From contig OY987248.1 of assembly GCA_963920765.1 (NCBI GenBank), positions 811,001 through 875,000 on the forward strand: a stretch of DNA of 64,000 nt, given 5' to 3'. Positions 48,757 to 61,842 of the stretch are shown here, one piece after another. The notes under the pieces are model-generated. The model searched no databases, was not told the DNA's origin, and worked only from the letters and a program-made list of their open reading frames with translations. The number at the start of each line of letters is the position of its first letter. Positions within the stretch are counted from its first letter, which is position 1. The translations under genes were made by a program, and so were the position numbers. This stretch comes from Ulota crispa. Its lineage: Eukaryota; Streptophyta; Bryopsida; Orthotrichales; Orthotrichaceae.

Positions 48757-50667
48757 GATTTTCTAAGAGTTTGTTTCTGTATGTTGTTTCAAAATTTTGG
48801 AAAGAATTATAGAGTAAGAATTTCTTTTGAATGCATACTTAGATTGTTTGCATTTTTTTTTGTAAAGTTAAGTTTTTCCCTAAGTTATTGGAGGATTAAT
48901 AAGTTTTTTATTTTTATTTTTATGTAATACACATGCTTATACGAATACTTATTGTTTTTTTTTTTTAAGTTCACACAAAATGAGTGATTTTGAAAGAACG
49001 AGTAAAAAACTTAAGAAAATGACATGTTCAATACAACTCACATTGCATTCAATACTTTGAGTTTTTACTTTTTCTTGTTTGTTGGGACATTTCACTCTAT
49101 TTTATGAAAATATCATAGATGTTATTAAATTTATAAAAAAAAAATACAAGGTTTCCAACTAAACTGTAAGATTCTTAGCTTTTACCTTAACTACAAAATG
49201 TATATATTGTCAAATACAATATATTATTAGGTACATACAAAAATAAACATTTGGGCTATTTACCCACGTGTGCTTCTCATGTAAAAGTCTAAGAATGATG
49301 GTTGTTTTGTATACATTTTTGTGTTAAGCAATTATCATTGTAATACCATCACTACAAGGTAACAAACTCCAAATTTGACACAACCAAATTGATTAAATGT
49401 GTGTGGATTGACAAAAAATTGTCCAAATTGACAAAAATGACAGAAGTAACAATGTTCCACTGTAGTGCATGCAAGTCCAATCAAATATAACACATTTTAG
49501 TTTCATAATATTTTAATTTCAAAATTCACTATCTCTTATTGTAGATTTATAGTATTTTTTTTTCTTCTTAATATTGATAAAGAGGGTTGAAGTTAAATAG
49601 CATGCCATTTTGTGAGGCTATGGTAAAGAATCTTATATTTTTTACTTGCTAGAAATGTATGAGCTTTAGACATTTATTGTTGAGATATAAAATTGGGAGT
49701 TTGAATTGTTTTTTGGATTCAATGAGCTGGTTTTAGTCTAGAATAATGGAGGAGAGCAAAGTGAAGCACTGTCAGCATTGAGGCCAGATTATTACCATTA
49801 CATATGTTTGTGAATAGAGTTGAAACTTTTCACCTTGGCCCCACATAATGGCAAATCACCTAACCTCAGCAGAAAAAAAATATTGTTTTCTATACAATTC
49901 CTGGGTGGCCCAAACTTTAGAAACATGCTGCTGAAACAGTTGTTTTTAGAAATAGCATGTTCAAAGAGCCGGTTTCAAGGCTTGTGTGGCCCAGGTATCA
50001 AAATAACCTCACGGTTTATGAGCCTCTTACCTTAGTGCATTTAGAGCATCTCCACCAGTTGGTCGGTGGAATGACATGCCATATGGCTTGATCCGGCCCC
50101 TTCATGGAGAATTGGCTTGTTATATAATTCCCCTGTTCATCAGATTGAGTTTAAGAGGACACATTACAAGGTTTGAAATTAAATGCTATGCCAAAATTAG
50201 ATGCAATTTTTGGATGCTCCAAGCATCTTTGCCACATAGCATGGAATGCTGTAGGCATCTTTGCCACGGCAGCATGGGCAGGTCAATAGTTTAGACTTTA
50301 GAGAACTAATGGCAAATAAATTGGGGTCTCACCAACCATCAATGTAATAAATAAAAGTGTCAAAGCCATGATTCAAGCAGGCTACAAATGAAAACTACCA
50401 CAGTAGTTGAAAGTGCCTAGAGCCTTCTTTGGAGCGGTTGGGCAAAAGTTTGCCATCACCGTGTCAACATTGGACACTCTAAAATTAGAAATCACCCAAA
50501 GGCCATGGTAAATCCTAGGCCGGAGCCAAACAGTGGAGATGCTCTTATATTGTCAGTAAATAGGGTGGTTGAGCCATTAAGAAATGTCAATGATGCAATA
50601 GTCTGGTTACCTATAATCCCCCCCACCCACCCACTAAATCTGCAGTTGTTTCAACAAAGCCATTACC
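48757..50667. other. AT-rich intergenic stretch
   Basis: No gene or clear transposon ends. Short ORFs at 49820-50035 and 50076-50294 have no recognisable domains. Confidence 0.4.
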
Positions 50668-50971
50668 ATTAGGAAAAATATGGGGCCTTCAAAAGGCCTT
50701 TAAAAATGAATCGGTAGCCCCCCATTCTTTTGGTTCCCGATGTGGGGAACCAGCCTGCTGATGGCCAAAATATTTGAATTAAAAAAATCCAAAAAATAAA
50801 AATAAAAACTATTTTTATTATTTTTATTTTTTAAATTAAAAATTTCGAAAAAACTGAGGTGGCATCAATGATGCCACCTCAGCTTGCGCATGATTTTACT
50901 GGGAACTGGGTTCCTATGACTAAGGACCCCCCAAACTCAGGGCCTTATTGGGGCCCCATATTTTTCCTAAT
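50668..50971. mobile_element. MITE with 20-bp perfect ends and internal hairpin
   Basis: The left end ATTAGGAAAAATATGGGGCC is exactly inverted at 50952-50971. The interior holds a second palindrome at about 50857-50882, TGAGGTGGCATC and its complement around AAT. 304 bp, non-coding. Superfamily uncertain. Confidence 0.75.
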
Positions 50972-52951
50972 GTTTTTGGATTAAGTGCAATTTTTTTGAG
51001 TTCAGCTGCAGGCACAGGTGCATTTTCAGGAAGAAAAATAAAATAATTGACTTGATGGGTTTTGCAATTAATTGCATGGTCCGGTAGCTACAAAAGCATG
51101 AAAAATATCATGCAAAATATCCAGTTATCAACCAATTCTTTGGAGTCACTCCAGCAGCAGGGTTTTTTTTTTTGGGTGTTCTGACCAATGCTTATGTGAC
51201 TTTTTTTTGAAAATGGTTTGTAACTTGCAGGCTCCTTCCCTATTTTGTTGGAGTTGAAGGTGGCCCCTACGCATAGATTTTTGTAGCAGGATGGGATTGT
51301 TTTGTAAGCTGAAAGTGTTTATTGGTCATTTTTTGAAAGTATCCAAATAACCATTGGCATTACTTAATTATTGCATGGAATTGGATTAGGCAACACTTCA
51401 AACCATTTTAAAATGGTGACGTCAACTTTCAATTTGATAATAATTTTATGAAAGCCTAGGCTGCAACACAATTTTCATTATTGCAAATTGGCATTTTTTG
51501 AGTTTTTTTCCCTCTTTTATTTCAATAGGCTTGAAGCTCACCTTTTTCCTTTTTTTTAAATTTTTTTTTATGCAATTGGACCTTAAATTGCCCACAAAAA
51601 AAACATTGTCCAGCAGATATGAACTCAAAAGGAAAAGCAAGTGGCTGTCGGAAATACTCAACCACACTAATAAATGTCTATTTTTATTGGATATCCGCCA
51701 ATGAGTTACTTCCTAGAGCAAATAATGGGAGCAATATGATGAACTGCGAATCAAGGGTCTGCTGGAAAACAATTTATATCCTTTTTTCCTCTTCTTTTTG
51801 GACAGTTGACTAGTAAGTATCACAAAATTTCTAGTATCACTTCAAAGTTCTTATATTGTTTTGTTGTAAGCTTTATTACTCGAAAATCTTATCAAATAAA
51901 TCAATACTTAGCTTCAGCTTCATTGGATTCAGTCTTTTTGGAGCATAAAATGAATAGAAAAAACGCCGTGGATGCTCAAAAACGGATGTATATTCTGATT
52001 AGTGAAAATGCATCTAATTTTGTAGGATATGTTTTATTTTGTTCCCATACCACTTCAAAAGCTGCAAGGATAAAATCCGACTACTGAGCCTCATGTTCCT
52101 TATTCCATACCCTACTAAATTGATTAAAATTTGAATTTGAAGGTGTTCGATTAGTTGGGAACTGGGAAGGGTTGGATGCAACCACTATATAATCAATACA
52201 CTCATTCATTTGAGGTCAATGGTAACCAACAACATGAAGATTAAAAATAATAATAATAATAATAAATAAATAAATAATAAAACTTAATATGTAATTACAA
52301 CCATTAATTCATCACCATTCTACAATGTTATGATTTTATCACTTTCATGTGCAGATTACAATTTTTTACTTTATTTTAATGAGTTATATAAAGCATAATT
52401 GAAAACGAACACACAGAGGAAACAACAATCACTGAGCACAATGACATCTTTGCATAAATATATTTTCAAACCAAGTGAAGCATTATCCTACTTTTTATTA
52501 CACCGCAAATTCAATTTAGCACTTCATATTTACTATGGATTATCTGATAAAATTTACTAGTCACATTATGAATGTACACCTTACAAAAACATTGTATAGT
52601 ACATACAAACTGTACATACATCTATCTTATATGTACATGAAAGAATACATCCGCACTGTGATTGGCTGAGAGAGTGTTGTGGTGCAACTGCCAATGATCT
52701 ATTGTTAACATCTAATGCAGCCGTTCAATCTAATTGGTTAAAAGACAATGCTGTGGTATAACTTTCAATGATATGTCATACTTTGTTGTTAATCACCATA
52801 TGAGAGAAGGGTGCATGCTTAAAGTTGTTCACACTGAGTTTTAGCAAAGAACCAATAGGAGAGAGAAGGATTTATGCATAAAATGCTTTACACTAAGACT
52901 TTACTTTGAATCAAGTTGTTGCCTCTCTTGGTACAATGGGTACCTAAACTC

Positions 52952-53006
<55 letters not shown>

Positions 53007-53784
53007 CATCTATCTATCTATAATATGTATTTTTTTTGCCAAGTGGACTTTTCATAGTGTATAAATGTATAGCAACCTCAACATGACGTATGAAAAGGGT
53101 TATGTGAAAATAGAACTAATGCATATTGATTGGGGTTTTGGAACTGGCAAGGATGTTGTATTGAACACAATTTTGCAAATTGCAGAGGTCTTTTTTTTGT
53201 TAGATGAGTTTGCCTTCCAGCTTGCGTACAAATTTTATTTTCTCTAGCTTTGTAGGTCATTTTCCTCTGACACAAGGATTAGGTAAGGCAGTTGGCATAG
53301 TGAGCTTTTTTTTTGGTGTTTTTTTTAATTTTTTATTGCTTACCATTGCTTTGAATTATCTATTGAGGTTTAGGAATTTTATGAGCTAGAAGATTTCTTG
53401 ACAATAGAATTTTGGTACAAGTTAGGCCATCAAGAATTACCAAAATAGTTTTAGTAGCAAATTTACTCACAGAGAAAAACAACCTTATTGAAGACTTTTT
53501 CTGAGGTAAATCTCATTTCATATCACCTATTTTTGTATCTTTCTCAGGTTAATATTCTTCACTCATTTGAATTCAAAATACAATACAATTAGAGGGACCA
53601 GCTGTGCTCATGTTAATCCCAAATGTGGCATATGTGAAATGCGTTATGCAAAGGATTGAGCCCAAAAAGCCGCATGTCACATTGTGAAACAATGCTAGTG
53701 CATGCTGCGCAAAGAGCTACACCACATCTGGTTTTGGCATGCTTGCCATTTGACAAACATGATGTCAGCTTTTGATACACCCTT
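50972..53784. other. AT-rich intergenic stretch with microsatellites
   Basis: No gene recognised. It contains an (AAT)n/(AAAT)n tract at about 52246-52280 and a long TA-rich microsatellite at about 52952-53023. ORFs at 51498-52087 lack family features. Confidence 0.45.
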
Positions 53785-53980
53785 GGGAGGATGGAAGTTA
53801 TTTGCCCTGATTGTGCTGCCAAGCATTGGGTTAAGGAGCACGTAGAGATAGGTCCAACCAAGCAAACTAGCAATTCTCAATGTGCCGTGCACAAGGGAAA
53901 GTCAAACTCTCACCCTTGCCTCAACCTCCGCAACCTCTCTATGGGCTCTTTGAAGACCAAAGAAGTGTTCACCCACAAGA
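53785..53980 (+). pseudogene. Helitron helicase-like fragment
   Basis: The reading frame from 53791 gives MEVICPDCAAKHWVKEH, followed about 15 residues later by CAVHKGKSNSHP. This resembles the zinc-finger segment just before the Rep domain of plant Helitron proteins (C-x2-C-x-A-x-HW, then CC-x-GK-x-LP). The next residues (KVFTH-like) also fit, but the rest of Rep and the helicase are absent and upstream sequence is frameshifted. A remnant, not a gene. Confidence 0.5.
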
Positions 53981-54402
53981 CAATTATCTGTTGCATTTTT
54001 ACGTGGCACATTGCCCAACAATGAGCACATCCTTCTAGCATAGGACCAACATGGGAGAAAGGGGTACATGCGTAATGTGGTTTATAGTGAGGTTTTATTT
54101 TGAATTAGGTTGCTAGCATTTGTGAATTAATTATTTGAATATTTTTAATTGACCACATTTTGTAGTAGAATTACTAGCGCAAAATTTGTTTCTTACAAGG
54201 ATATTCTTGTTGCCTCCATTGGTACAACATGTACATAAACTAATACATAAACAAAAGATAATTTTTTATAAATAACATTAATTTGTTCCAACAGGTACAA
54301 GACCACATAGGAGGCTGGTTTGGTTGCAATCTGCCTAAAAAGGGGCAAAGAAAGTGAGAAATTTACATTAGACTAAAATAAATGAACTTTACATAACATT
54401 AA

Positions 54403-55309
54403 TCCCTAAAGGCCCAAGCTAGGTTTTCACCAAAACTGCTAGAAAGCTGCCATTTTTAGTACAAGTACCAAATTTTAGAAGAAAAAAAACATTCTTGGAC
54501 ACATGCAATCATAACATCTTGTAATACACTAGTATAAAAACGTGTAAAAAAAATTCAGAAATTTCCATCACATAAATTTTAAGATATTTGAGTTTGAATG
54601 GACAAAATGCAGGACAGCTACACTTCATAAGGTCACATTTATATAGGGATTTTTCAAAATGGTTGTAACTCTTTAGATTCATTCTTCAAGGCAAGTTGGA
54701 TACATATTTGAAAATTTTCAAATCATTTGGAATTGTACAACACATGGGAAAATAATAGTAAAAAAATGAAGTAGAGAATGATTCAAAACACTAACTTGTT
54801 AAGAATCTAATTGTGGAAATGAAAAATACAAATCCCAATGGTTGAAATGTTGAAATAAACAACCTACATCTACGTAGTACCATTTTATCTATTTTCCAAA
54901 ATATTGAGAATCAAGTAAAATAAAGGACTTTGAAGTTTATTTTAGAGTAGAGATTCCATAATTATTGGCAAATAAAATCTCCTCACATATCTTTCATCTC
55001 ATTGATCAAAATGGAATGATTCAAAGCTTTCCAAATATTCATGAATCTCCTAAACCAACTTCAAATTTATGTTTAGAAAAAATATCAAATCAAATTTGCT
55101 TGGATTGCCCACCCTAGGAAAAACATCATCTCAAGCCAAAACTTTTTACTCACAATTCCAAATGTCATGAAATTTAGCACAAAAGAAAGATGCTTCTTGT
55201 CCCCACCTTTTATTGAAATTTCTGCCTCAACGATGAAAACCTTCAATCAAAGGTACCTGCCCAAAATTGGTATGTTGCCCAAAAAAAATGTTCTTTGTGC
55301 CTTCTGGGG
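54403..55309 (+). mobile_element. TTAA element, 0.9-kb family, copy 2
   Basis: TTAA at 54399-54402 and 55310-55313. The left end TCCCTAAAGGCCCAAGC and right end CTTCTGGGG are diverged versions of the family termini. The interior matches copies at 57616 and 61843 in parts (GAAAATTTTCAAATCATTTGG region; ACATGGGAAAATAATA; AGGACTTTGAAGTTTATTTT). Non-coding. Confidence 0.75.
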
Positions 55310-55313
55310 TTAA

Positions 55314-57615
55314 GAGTGAACAAGAAAATGTGGTTTAAAGTATTTCAGCTGCATTACAAAATTGCCACTTGTGATAAAAAAAACATACATACATGAATAT
55401 TGCATAAGAAAACTATCTATTATAATCATTGCAAAAAGGAACCTTACTATTGTGTTTCTAAAGCAACTATTTGTTGGAGGCATACTTATTATTTGGTTGT
55501 AGCAATGACAAATATCATTTTTAGTGTATTTGTTTACATGCTAAGATGAGATCTATAACACTTCACAACTTTTCAAATGTGAATTTGAAATAATTTGTGC
55601 ACCCACAGTAAATCCTACTTTTTGAAATTTGAATCCTCACATTTTCTCATGTTGTGTCTCTATATGAATGATGATAAGATAGTAATGATCAATTGTTTTT
55701 CAAGAGTTAAGACCGAAGAATGTTATCATAGGTTGAAAAAGCTTAATGTCCAATTTGGATGTTTGAATGCCGAACTAACTTTAGCACAAAGGATATATTT
55801 TGCACAAAGGTAAAACGTGTTGAGAGTACCTTCTTAAAATGTGTTCTCTACACATTGGTGAAAACTAGAGTTTTCCAAGTTACTAACAAAGTGTCTGTTG
55901 ATCCCTTGAAGACTATGGAATACTCTAGAATTCCCAAATTTGCTAAGATGAGTTATTAAATGCAAATATAGAAAGAACAACTCAATGAGGACTTTCCCTT
56001 ACAAGTTGTAAAGTATGGTCCATAGATCATATTCATGTAGTTGAATCTACAAACACACTCACCTAGGTTTGAAAATAAATAATTAAATTTCCTTCTAAAA
56101 TTTATACAAAGTGAAAATCAGTAGTTTTAACAAGGTGATATTTCCTTTATTTATATAAATTTGAGTTATACTTGTAGGGGTAGCAAATGAAACCTGATTT
56201 TTGATTGCATCTCAAAACTATACTTGAAGAACTCCCGGGAGAACTCCTAACCAATCTTGTAATGATAGATTTTTAGATTGAAATAATCCCATACAATAAA
56301 TGTAGAATTGTCACAAAGAAAGTTTTAAAAATCTAGTATGAATAAATGCTAGACAACAAACACAAGAATATAGTAACATTGTTGGAAAAGAAGTTTACGA
56401 TTGTAGAGTAACTACTATGTTTTGCTAGTTGGTGCAAAATCTCCACTTTTGGTCCATAAGCGGTTACAATCAAGGTTTTTTTTTTTTTTGGCAATTTATT
56501 ATCATATTCGCAATTGTAGGATTCAAAATACACAAATGCAATGCGGTCCCCTGAGATTTCTACCTCACTTCAGAGGGCACATCTATGTAATTACTGTGCA
56601 GTTACAATGCAAAAAAAAAAAAAAAAAAAAACCTTGGTTACGATTGGGACTTTTACAAGCACCCTTCAATTGCAAGTTCAAAAGACACAACTAAAGGTGC
56701 ATTCCCACTTGCTCTTCTAAAAGAACAAATAGTGGTTGTAAAAATACTTTGCGTGGTGTGCGTTCCCACAAGGTAGGGGTATTTGAGGCCGAGCCTACCT
56801 CGCAGTCACATGGGGAGGCTTGTAAGAGCAGGTGTTAGAGACAATAGTCCATAACTTTTGGGATCAGATTGAGCTTAATTTCTCAAGAAATTCCCCGTAT
56901 CTTCAGGCTAAAGTGCCTTATTTTAATCGTTTATGGTATTTCTACCTTAGTCTAGGACTTTTGTAGTTGAAAATTCAAGCAAAAACAGAGATTTGAGAGA
57001 TTTGCGGGAGCTCCTTTGCAGTTTTTGATAATGCGAGCGCGAGGGCTGAATTACAAAAGAATGTCTGGTGACTTTTGCAAAACCTTTGGAGAGAAGAAGC
57101 CGAGAGACACAGACAGCTCCCTCCAGCGTGACAACTTATTTCTGCCAAAAGCGATTAGCAGTGTGACCCCCCCCCCTTCCCTTGATGATTACTGCCACGC
57201 TAGCAGTATTGACGTGTAAAACCAAGGTAATATGAGAATATTGAACACTTAAATTTTAAACCTAATTTCCAATCCTCCCGTTATGTTGTAACCAGCTGTT
57301 AATTTGGCTTTTTGATGAACAGTATTCCTTGCTAAATTTTTAAAACGATAAACCCAAACACCAAGTGAGAATGCAGCTTAATTCAATAAAAGTTCAAGCG
57401 ATGCTTTTTAGGATACTGCAACGGTGCAACCCCTACAAAATGCCTGGTTGATACTTTATGAATACCCCATCTTAAAATTGGATAATTGAATATTTTCATT
57501 AGGTGCAGTGATTCAAAATGTGATTTCCACAATTAATTTGAATGCCTTACATCATTGCTAAATGCATAAAGTTGAAATTTAACACCACGTTTTTTCACAT
57601 ATTTTGATCTATTTA
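55314..57615. other. AT-rich intergenic stretch
   Basis: No gene recognised. Two homopolymer tracts, T at about 56477-56490 and A at about 56611-56631, form the ends of a weak inverted structure. ORFs at 55595-55959 and 57016-57219 show no family features. Confidence 0.4.
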
Positions 57616-58599
57616 GCTCCTAAAGGACCAAGTTTTTTTTTTCTGCCAAAATCACTAAAAGCTGTCACTTCTAGGGGATGAGTAAGAATATATATTTTTA
57701 TTTATTTATTTAATTTCTTGGAAATTCAACAATACAATCTTGTCTTAGACTAGAAGAGGTACTTACGGAAAACAAATCAAGTCATTTTAGATGGAGAGGA
57801 GGGAGATATCTGAAGTAAAGGAAAAAGCTTTTTTTCCTTGCTGCCAGTAAATTTCAAAAGCTTTTGACCTCTCTTACATGAAAAAAATTGCTCTACCCAA
57901 AGTTGTGCTTTTACTTTTCTATGTTGTGATTTTTTTTTCTATGTTGTGCTTTTATTTTTCTATGTAGGAGATCAAGTTAGGTACACAATTATGGGAGAAT
58001 TTTCAAATCAATTGGAAATACACAACACATGGGAAAAAAACATTAAATAAAAAGAAGTATAGAATGAGTCAAAATACTACATTGTTAAGAATTTAATTAT
58101 TGAAATAAAAAATAAAAATCCCAACAGTTAGAATGTTGTAATAAACACTCTACTTCCTTTGGTTTAGTTTTTTTTTCCAAAATATGAAAAATTGAGTAAA
58201 ATAAAGGACTTCAAAGTTTATTTTAGAGTAGAGGTTCCATAACTGCTTGCAAACAAAAAATGCTCATAACTTTCACCTCATTGAACAAAAATGAATGATT
58301 CAAAGCTTCCCACTTATATATCAATCTAAAGAACCAGTTAAAATTTATTATATTAAAAAAATGTGAATTTTAAAGAAGTTTTTTGGGCTGCCTAGATGGG
58401 AAATCCTCCCCAAATTTTCAATTGTTTTTGCATAACTTCTTTGTCAAATGTCAAAATGAAGAAAAAATTAGATGCCCACGTGGATCTTTGAATTCCCCAC
58501 CTTCAATTAAAGTTTCAAAAAATCAAATAAATTAGCTTATCCAAAGGTACATGCCCAAAATCCCATTTGTCCCTCAAAGGGGCAATGGTCCTTTAGGGG
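57616..58599 (+). mobile_element. TTAA element, 0.9-kb family, copy 3
   Basis: The right end GGTCCTTTAGGGG is followed by TTAA (58600-58603). The left end CTCCTAAAGGACCAAG is preceded by TTAG (57612-57615), a one-base change from TTAA. The interior aligns with the other three copies. 984 bp, non-coding. Confidence 0.8.
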
Positions 58600-59190
58600 T
58601 TAAAATAAACAAAAATCAAATGAAACGGCCTAAGGTAGAGCCACCCATTCCCAACCAGGGTTCTATTCCCAACCACTAGGATGTGTTGCTTCCAACCACT
58701 AGGGTATGATGTTTCCAACCAGCCTATTTCCAAGCCTTGGAAAGCGTATTTTTTCCCTTTTTAAGATTAAGACAAATGAGGTCATGACATGTATCTAAAA
58801 AGAAAGTAGGACGTAATGAGCAAGAAAGTATTTCGGCTATGATCAGGATTAGGAGAGATTAGTGATTGTGTATGAGTTCAGAACACTTGATGCACTTCAA
58901 AATTTGTATATAGTTCAGTTTTGAGTGAAAAAATCTGAAAAAAACTTGTGTCCCAATATTTTGTACAAAGACACCAAAGAAAAATTTGGACCGCATTGTT
59001 GCTCTAATGTACTATCGTGCAGGAGCTTAAGTGATTGGGAATGGGTGGTTCTACCTTACATGTGGCCTATGTTGTTAACATGGCACATACCTGAGCAGCA
59101 TGGGTCCCAAGTCCCAAATAGACAAGTGGTAGTTGGATCTTAATAATTAGCATTACTTTAGTTGGAGCCCAAACTCACCATTTGTTTTTT

Positions 59191-59497
59191 GGGAAAATTT
59201 CATGGATACCCCTGAAGTTTGTAATATTTTCATAGATACCCTTCATTTTCAAAAATATCACAAATACCCTTGGATCAAATAAGTTAGGTGTTTTGTTATG
59301 CATGTCACTTCCTTCTCCCTTTGTGGACACACTACTTCTTTCTTGCTATACGTGCGCACAAAGAAAGAAGGGAAGTGGCATGCACAACAAAACAAATGCC
59401 TAATTTTTTTGATCCAAGTGTATTTGTGATATTTTTGAAAAAGCCTGTGTATCTATGAAAATTTTGCAAATTTCAGGCGTATCCATGAAATTTTCCC
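59191..59497. mobile_element. Mutator-like MITE with long inverted ends (307 bp)
   Basis: The outer end GGGAAAATTTCATGGATACC is inverted at the right (CGTATCCATGAAATTTTCCC). The arms run about 140 bases each and meet near 59345. Long inverted repeats suggest a Mutator-like element. The T-rich flanks (TTGTTTTTT and TTACTTTTT) could be a decayed 9-bp duplication, but this is weak. Confidence 0.6.
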
Positions 59498-60524
59498 TTA
59501 CTTTTTTATATACCCCCATGGAGTGTGCCCTCGATTTGCAACAGGAGGTTTCAAACCAGAGTTTAGTATGGGAGTTTTTGCAAGAGGAGCCTGCCATATT
59601 TTCACTCAAAATCTACATCTTTTCGCTCCAAAACCTACATTTTCTCACTCAAAATCTATGTCTTCTTACTCAAATTTACATCTCCTTGTGAGATACCAAT
59701 TTTTTGTTTTGTTTGTGCATCTAGCAAGGTGTGGAAAAATGCAAGCACTGGTTCTCTTATTTGACATAAAAACAAGTAAATTATTGTGAATAACCAAGTT
59801 TTTTCTTTTGCTAAGAGGTTTGAATTGAAAAGCATATTTAGTCGTGAATGTACCAAAAAGCTCTTAACAAAACTAAGCAAGTTTGATTCCATTAAACTAG
59901 TGATAAATTTTTTTAACAATGTTTGCAAATGTGGTTAGATTTAATAAAAGTTATATTTTTTGAAAGTAATGTACAAATTCAAAGTGACTGCATGTAAAAG
60001 TGCATGTTTAGTAATGTCATTGCTCTCTTATGCAAAAGGTTGTCATGTTTAAAAAGATTTGCCTTTAGAGTTGTAGAGAAGGAGTTGTGTAGAAACTACA
60101 CTCAAAGATTAAATGCACTATGAAAAGTTTGGCAAAAGGGACATAAAGCTAGTACCTTGCAAACAATGCTATGGATGAGAGGTTTTTGAGAATACCGAAG
60201 GTTAAGGGATGGGTGATATACTTTGGCCTTGGGCAGCAAATGTTTGATGGTTAATAAATTACACTAAAAAAAGGATAGTGACAATATTGTGGATGTATCC
60301 TTGTTTGTGATTGTTTTTTTTTGGATTTGTGCACTTATTTCCCAACTATTGGTTAGGACTTAGGACTATGCAAAAAGTGAGTTCTTTAGTGTTAAATTTT
60401 GATGTATGTAGCCTATTTAGCGTAGCTTTTTTTCACTTGAACTAATTATAAAAATTATGCATAGGATCGTTGGATTTTGGTTGACAAGTCTGCAGCCAAA
60501 CAACAGGCTTGCCAAAAGAAAATA
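59498..60524. other. AT-rich intergenic stretch
   Basis: No gene recognised. The ORFs at 59523-59928 contain repeated 'CTCAAAATCTACAT'-like units and have no domain. Confidence 0.4.
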
Positions 60525-60880
60525 CTCCCTCCGTCCCAAAATGATCTTCCTGTTGACCTTTATTTAGTGTCCTAAAATGATCTTCTTGTTGGAGGAGAGA
60601 GGGAGATAGCAACACTTGCACATAGTCCAAAAGCATGTGCATGCTAATCAATCCCATGTCCTCAAGTGAGTGGCCACCAGTGCTCTACAAAAATGCCTCA
60701 AAAATGCAATTTTCAAGCACTCTGAAACCACACTTTGAAAACTAATTTGAAACTCAAAATTTCAAAACAATAAGACGACATCAAAATCTATTCACAAGTC
60801 AAAAAATTTGAAAATGGTTATTTTTCAGCTTAATCTATAACATTTTGTGTAACAGGAAGATCATTTTGGGACGGAGGGAG
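60525..60880. mobile_element. Stowaway MITE, perfect 30-bp ends (356 bp)
   Basis: The left end starts CTCCCTCCGTCCCAAAATGA and runs 30 bases (60525-60554) that are exactly inverted at 60851-60880. Flanked by TA at 60523-60524 and 60881-60882. The terminal consensus and TA duplication are diagnostic of Stowaway. A second direct near-copy of the inner terminus occurs close to the left end (TAAAATGATCTTCTTGTTGG). Confidence 0.95.
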
Positions 60881-61146
60881 TAAAAAAATAGATGGCTAGA
60901 TTAGAGGACTTTCTAAATTTGATTTTGAAGAATTTTTTTGTAGAAGGAAAATAAAGGATTCTAGGGTATAAGGTAGGTACACCCAATGGCGTGGGTGTAC
61001 CTACCTTACCCTCAAAGTTTGAACCAACATTTGACAATTTTGGTTTCTTTCTTTTCGATGCAGTGAAGCTGCTACTCATCTGTGATACCTTTCTCAAATG
61101 ACATTCCAAATAAATCGTGGTAATGCTGATACCAGAATGTGCACCC

Positions 61147-61541
61147 TAAGGTGGAAGCACCCATATCCGATAATGCCCCATTGTCAACTAGTAGGGGTTG
61201 TTATTTCCACCGTGAGTAAGGAAAGGTGTTTTGGAATACGCTTTTCTGATTTTTTCAAGGTTGGGGCTACTTAAATCATGCCACATGTCCCAAAGTGAGG
61301 CAGGAAGTAATGAGTTGAAATTAGTATGGGAATTGCATATATCTAAACATAGGCAATGGATGTGGAACACTTTTTGACTCCCAAAATTCATAGTAATTTC
61401 AATTTTGCAAATAAAATTATGAAAAATTTGCAATCCCAATATTTCTTATCTTCCTACATGGGAAAATTATTTTTTGCCACAAATTCTTTGTAGTTTTCTG
61501 CATAATCACTTAAGTTATTGGCTATGGGTGCTTCCACCTTA
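61147..61541 (+). mobile_element. MITE with TAAGGTGGAAGCACCCATA ends, copy 2
   Basis: A 19-bp terminal sequence TAAGGTGGAAGCACCCATA is exactly inverted at the right end. If TA is the target duplication, the element proper starts AGGTGG. 395 bp, non-coding. The same family, inverted and more decayed, is at 28200-28620. Confidence 0.8.
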
Positions 61542-61842
61542 TTCCTAATAGCTTTTTAATGTAAGACATCATAAAGCCACAAAAACCAAACAACCATATG
61601 AGTTGTATGTAGCACTCCTCAATAAGTTGAAAATCTTGGTAATAAGTAGGAAGGTCTTAGAGTAAAAGATATAATTTAGAGTTATAGTTTGCCAGAAAGA
61701 AGTTCCTAGCATTGAGAATTGGCTATTAATTGATATTTTGGATCAAAAATTTATTGGTTTATGATATCTTACACTATACCAATTTTGAGAAACATATAGG
61801 AATCTGTAAATTATAAAATCAAGGTGAGGTCAAGCATGTTAA

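Noticed and set aside
56466-56655. Inverted repeat around the T14 and A21 homopolymers
   Set aside because: Beyond the homopolymers only a few bases (CAATC, AAGG) pair, too weak to call an element.
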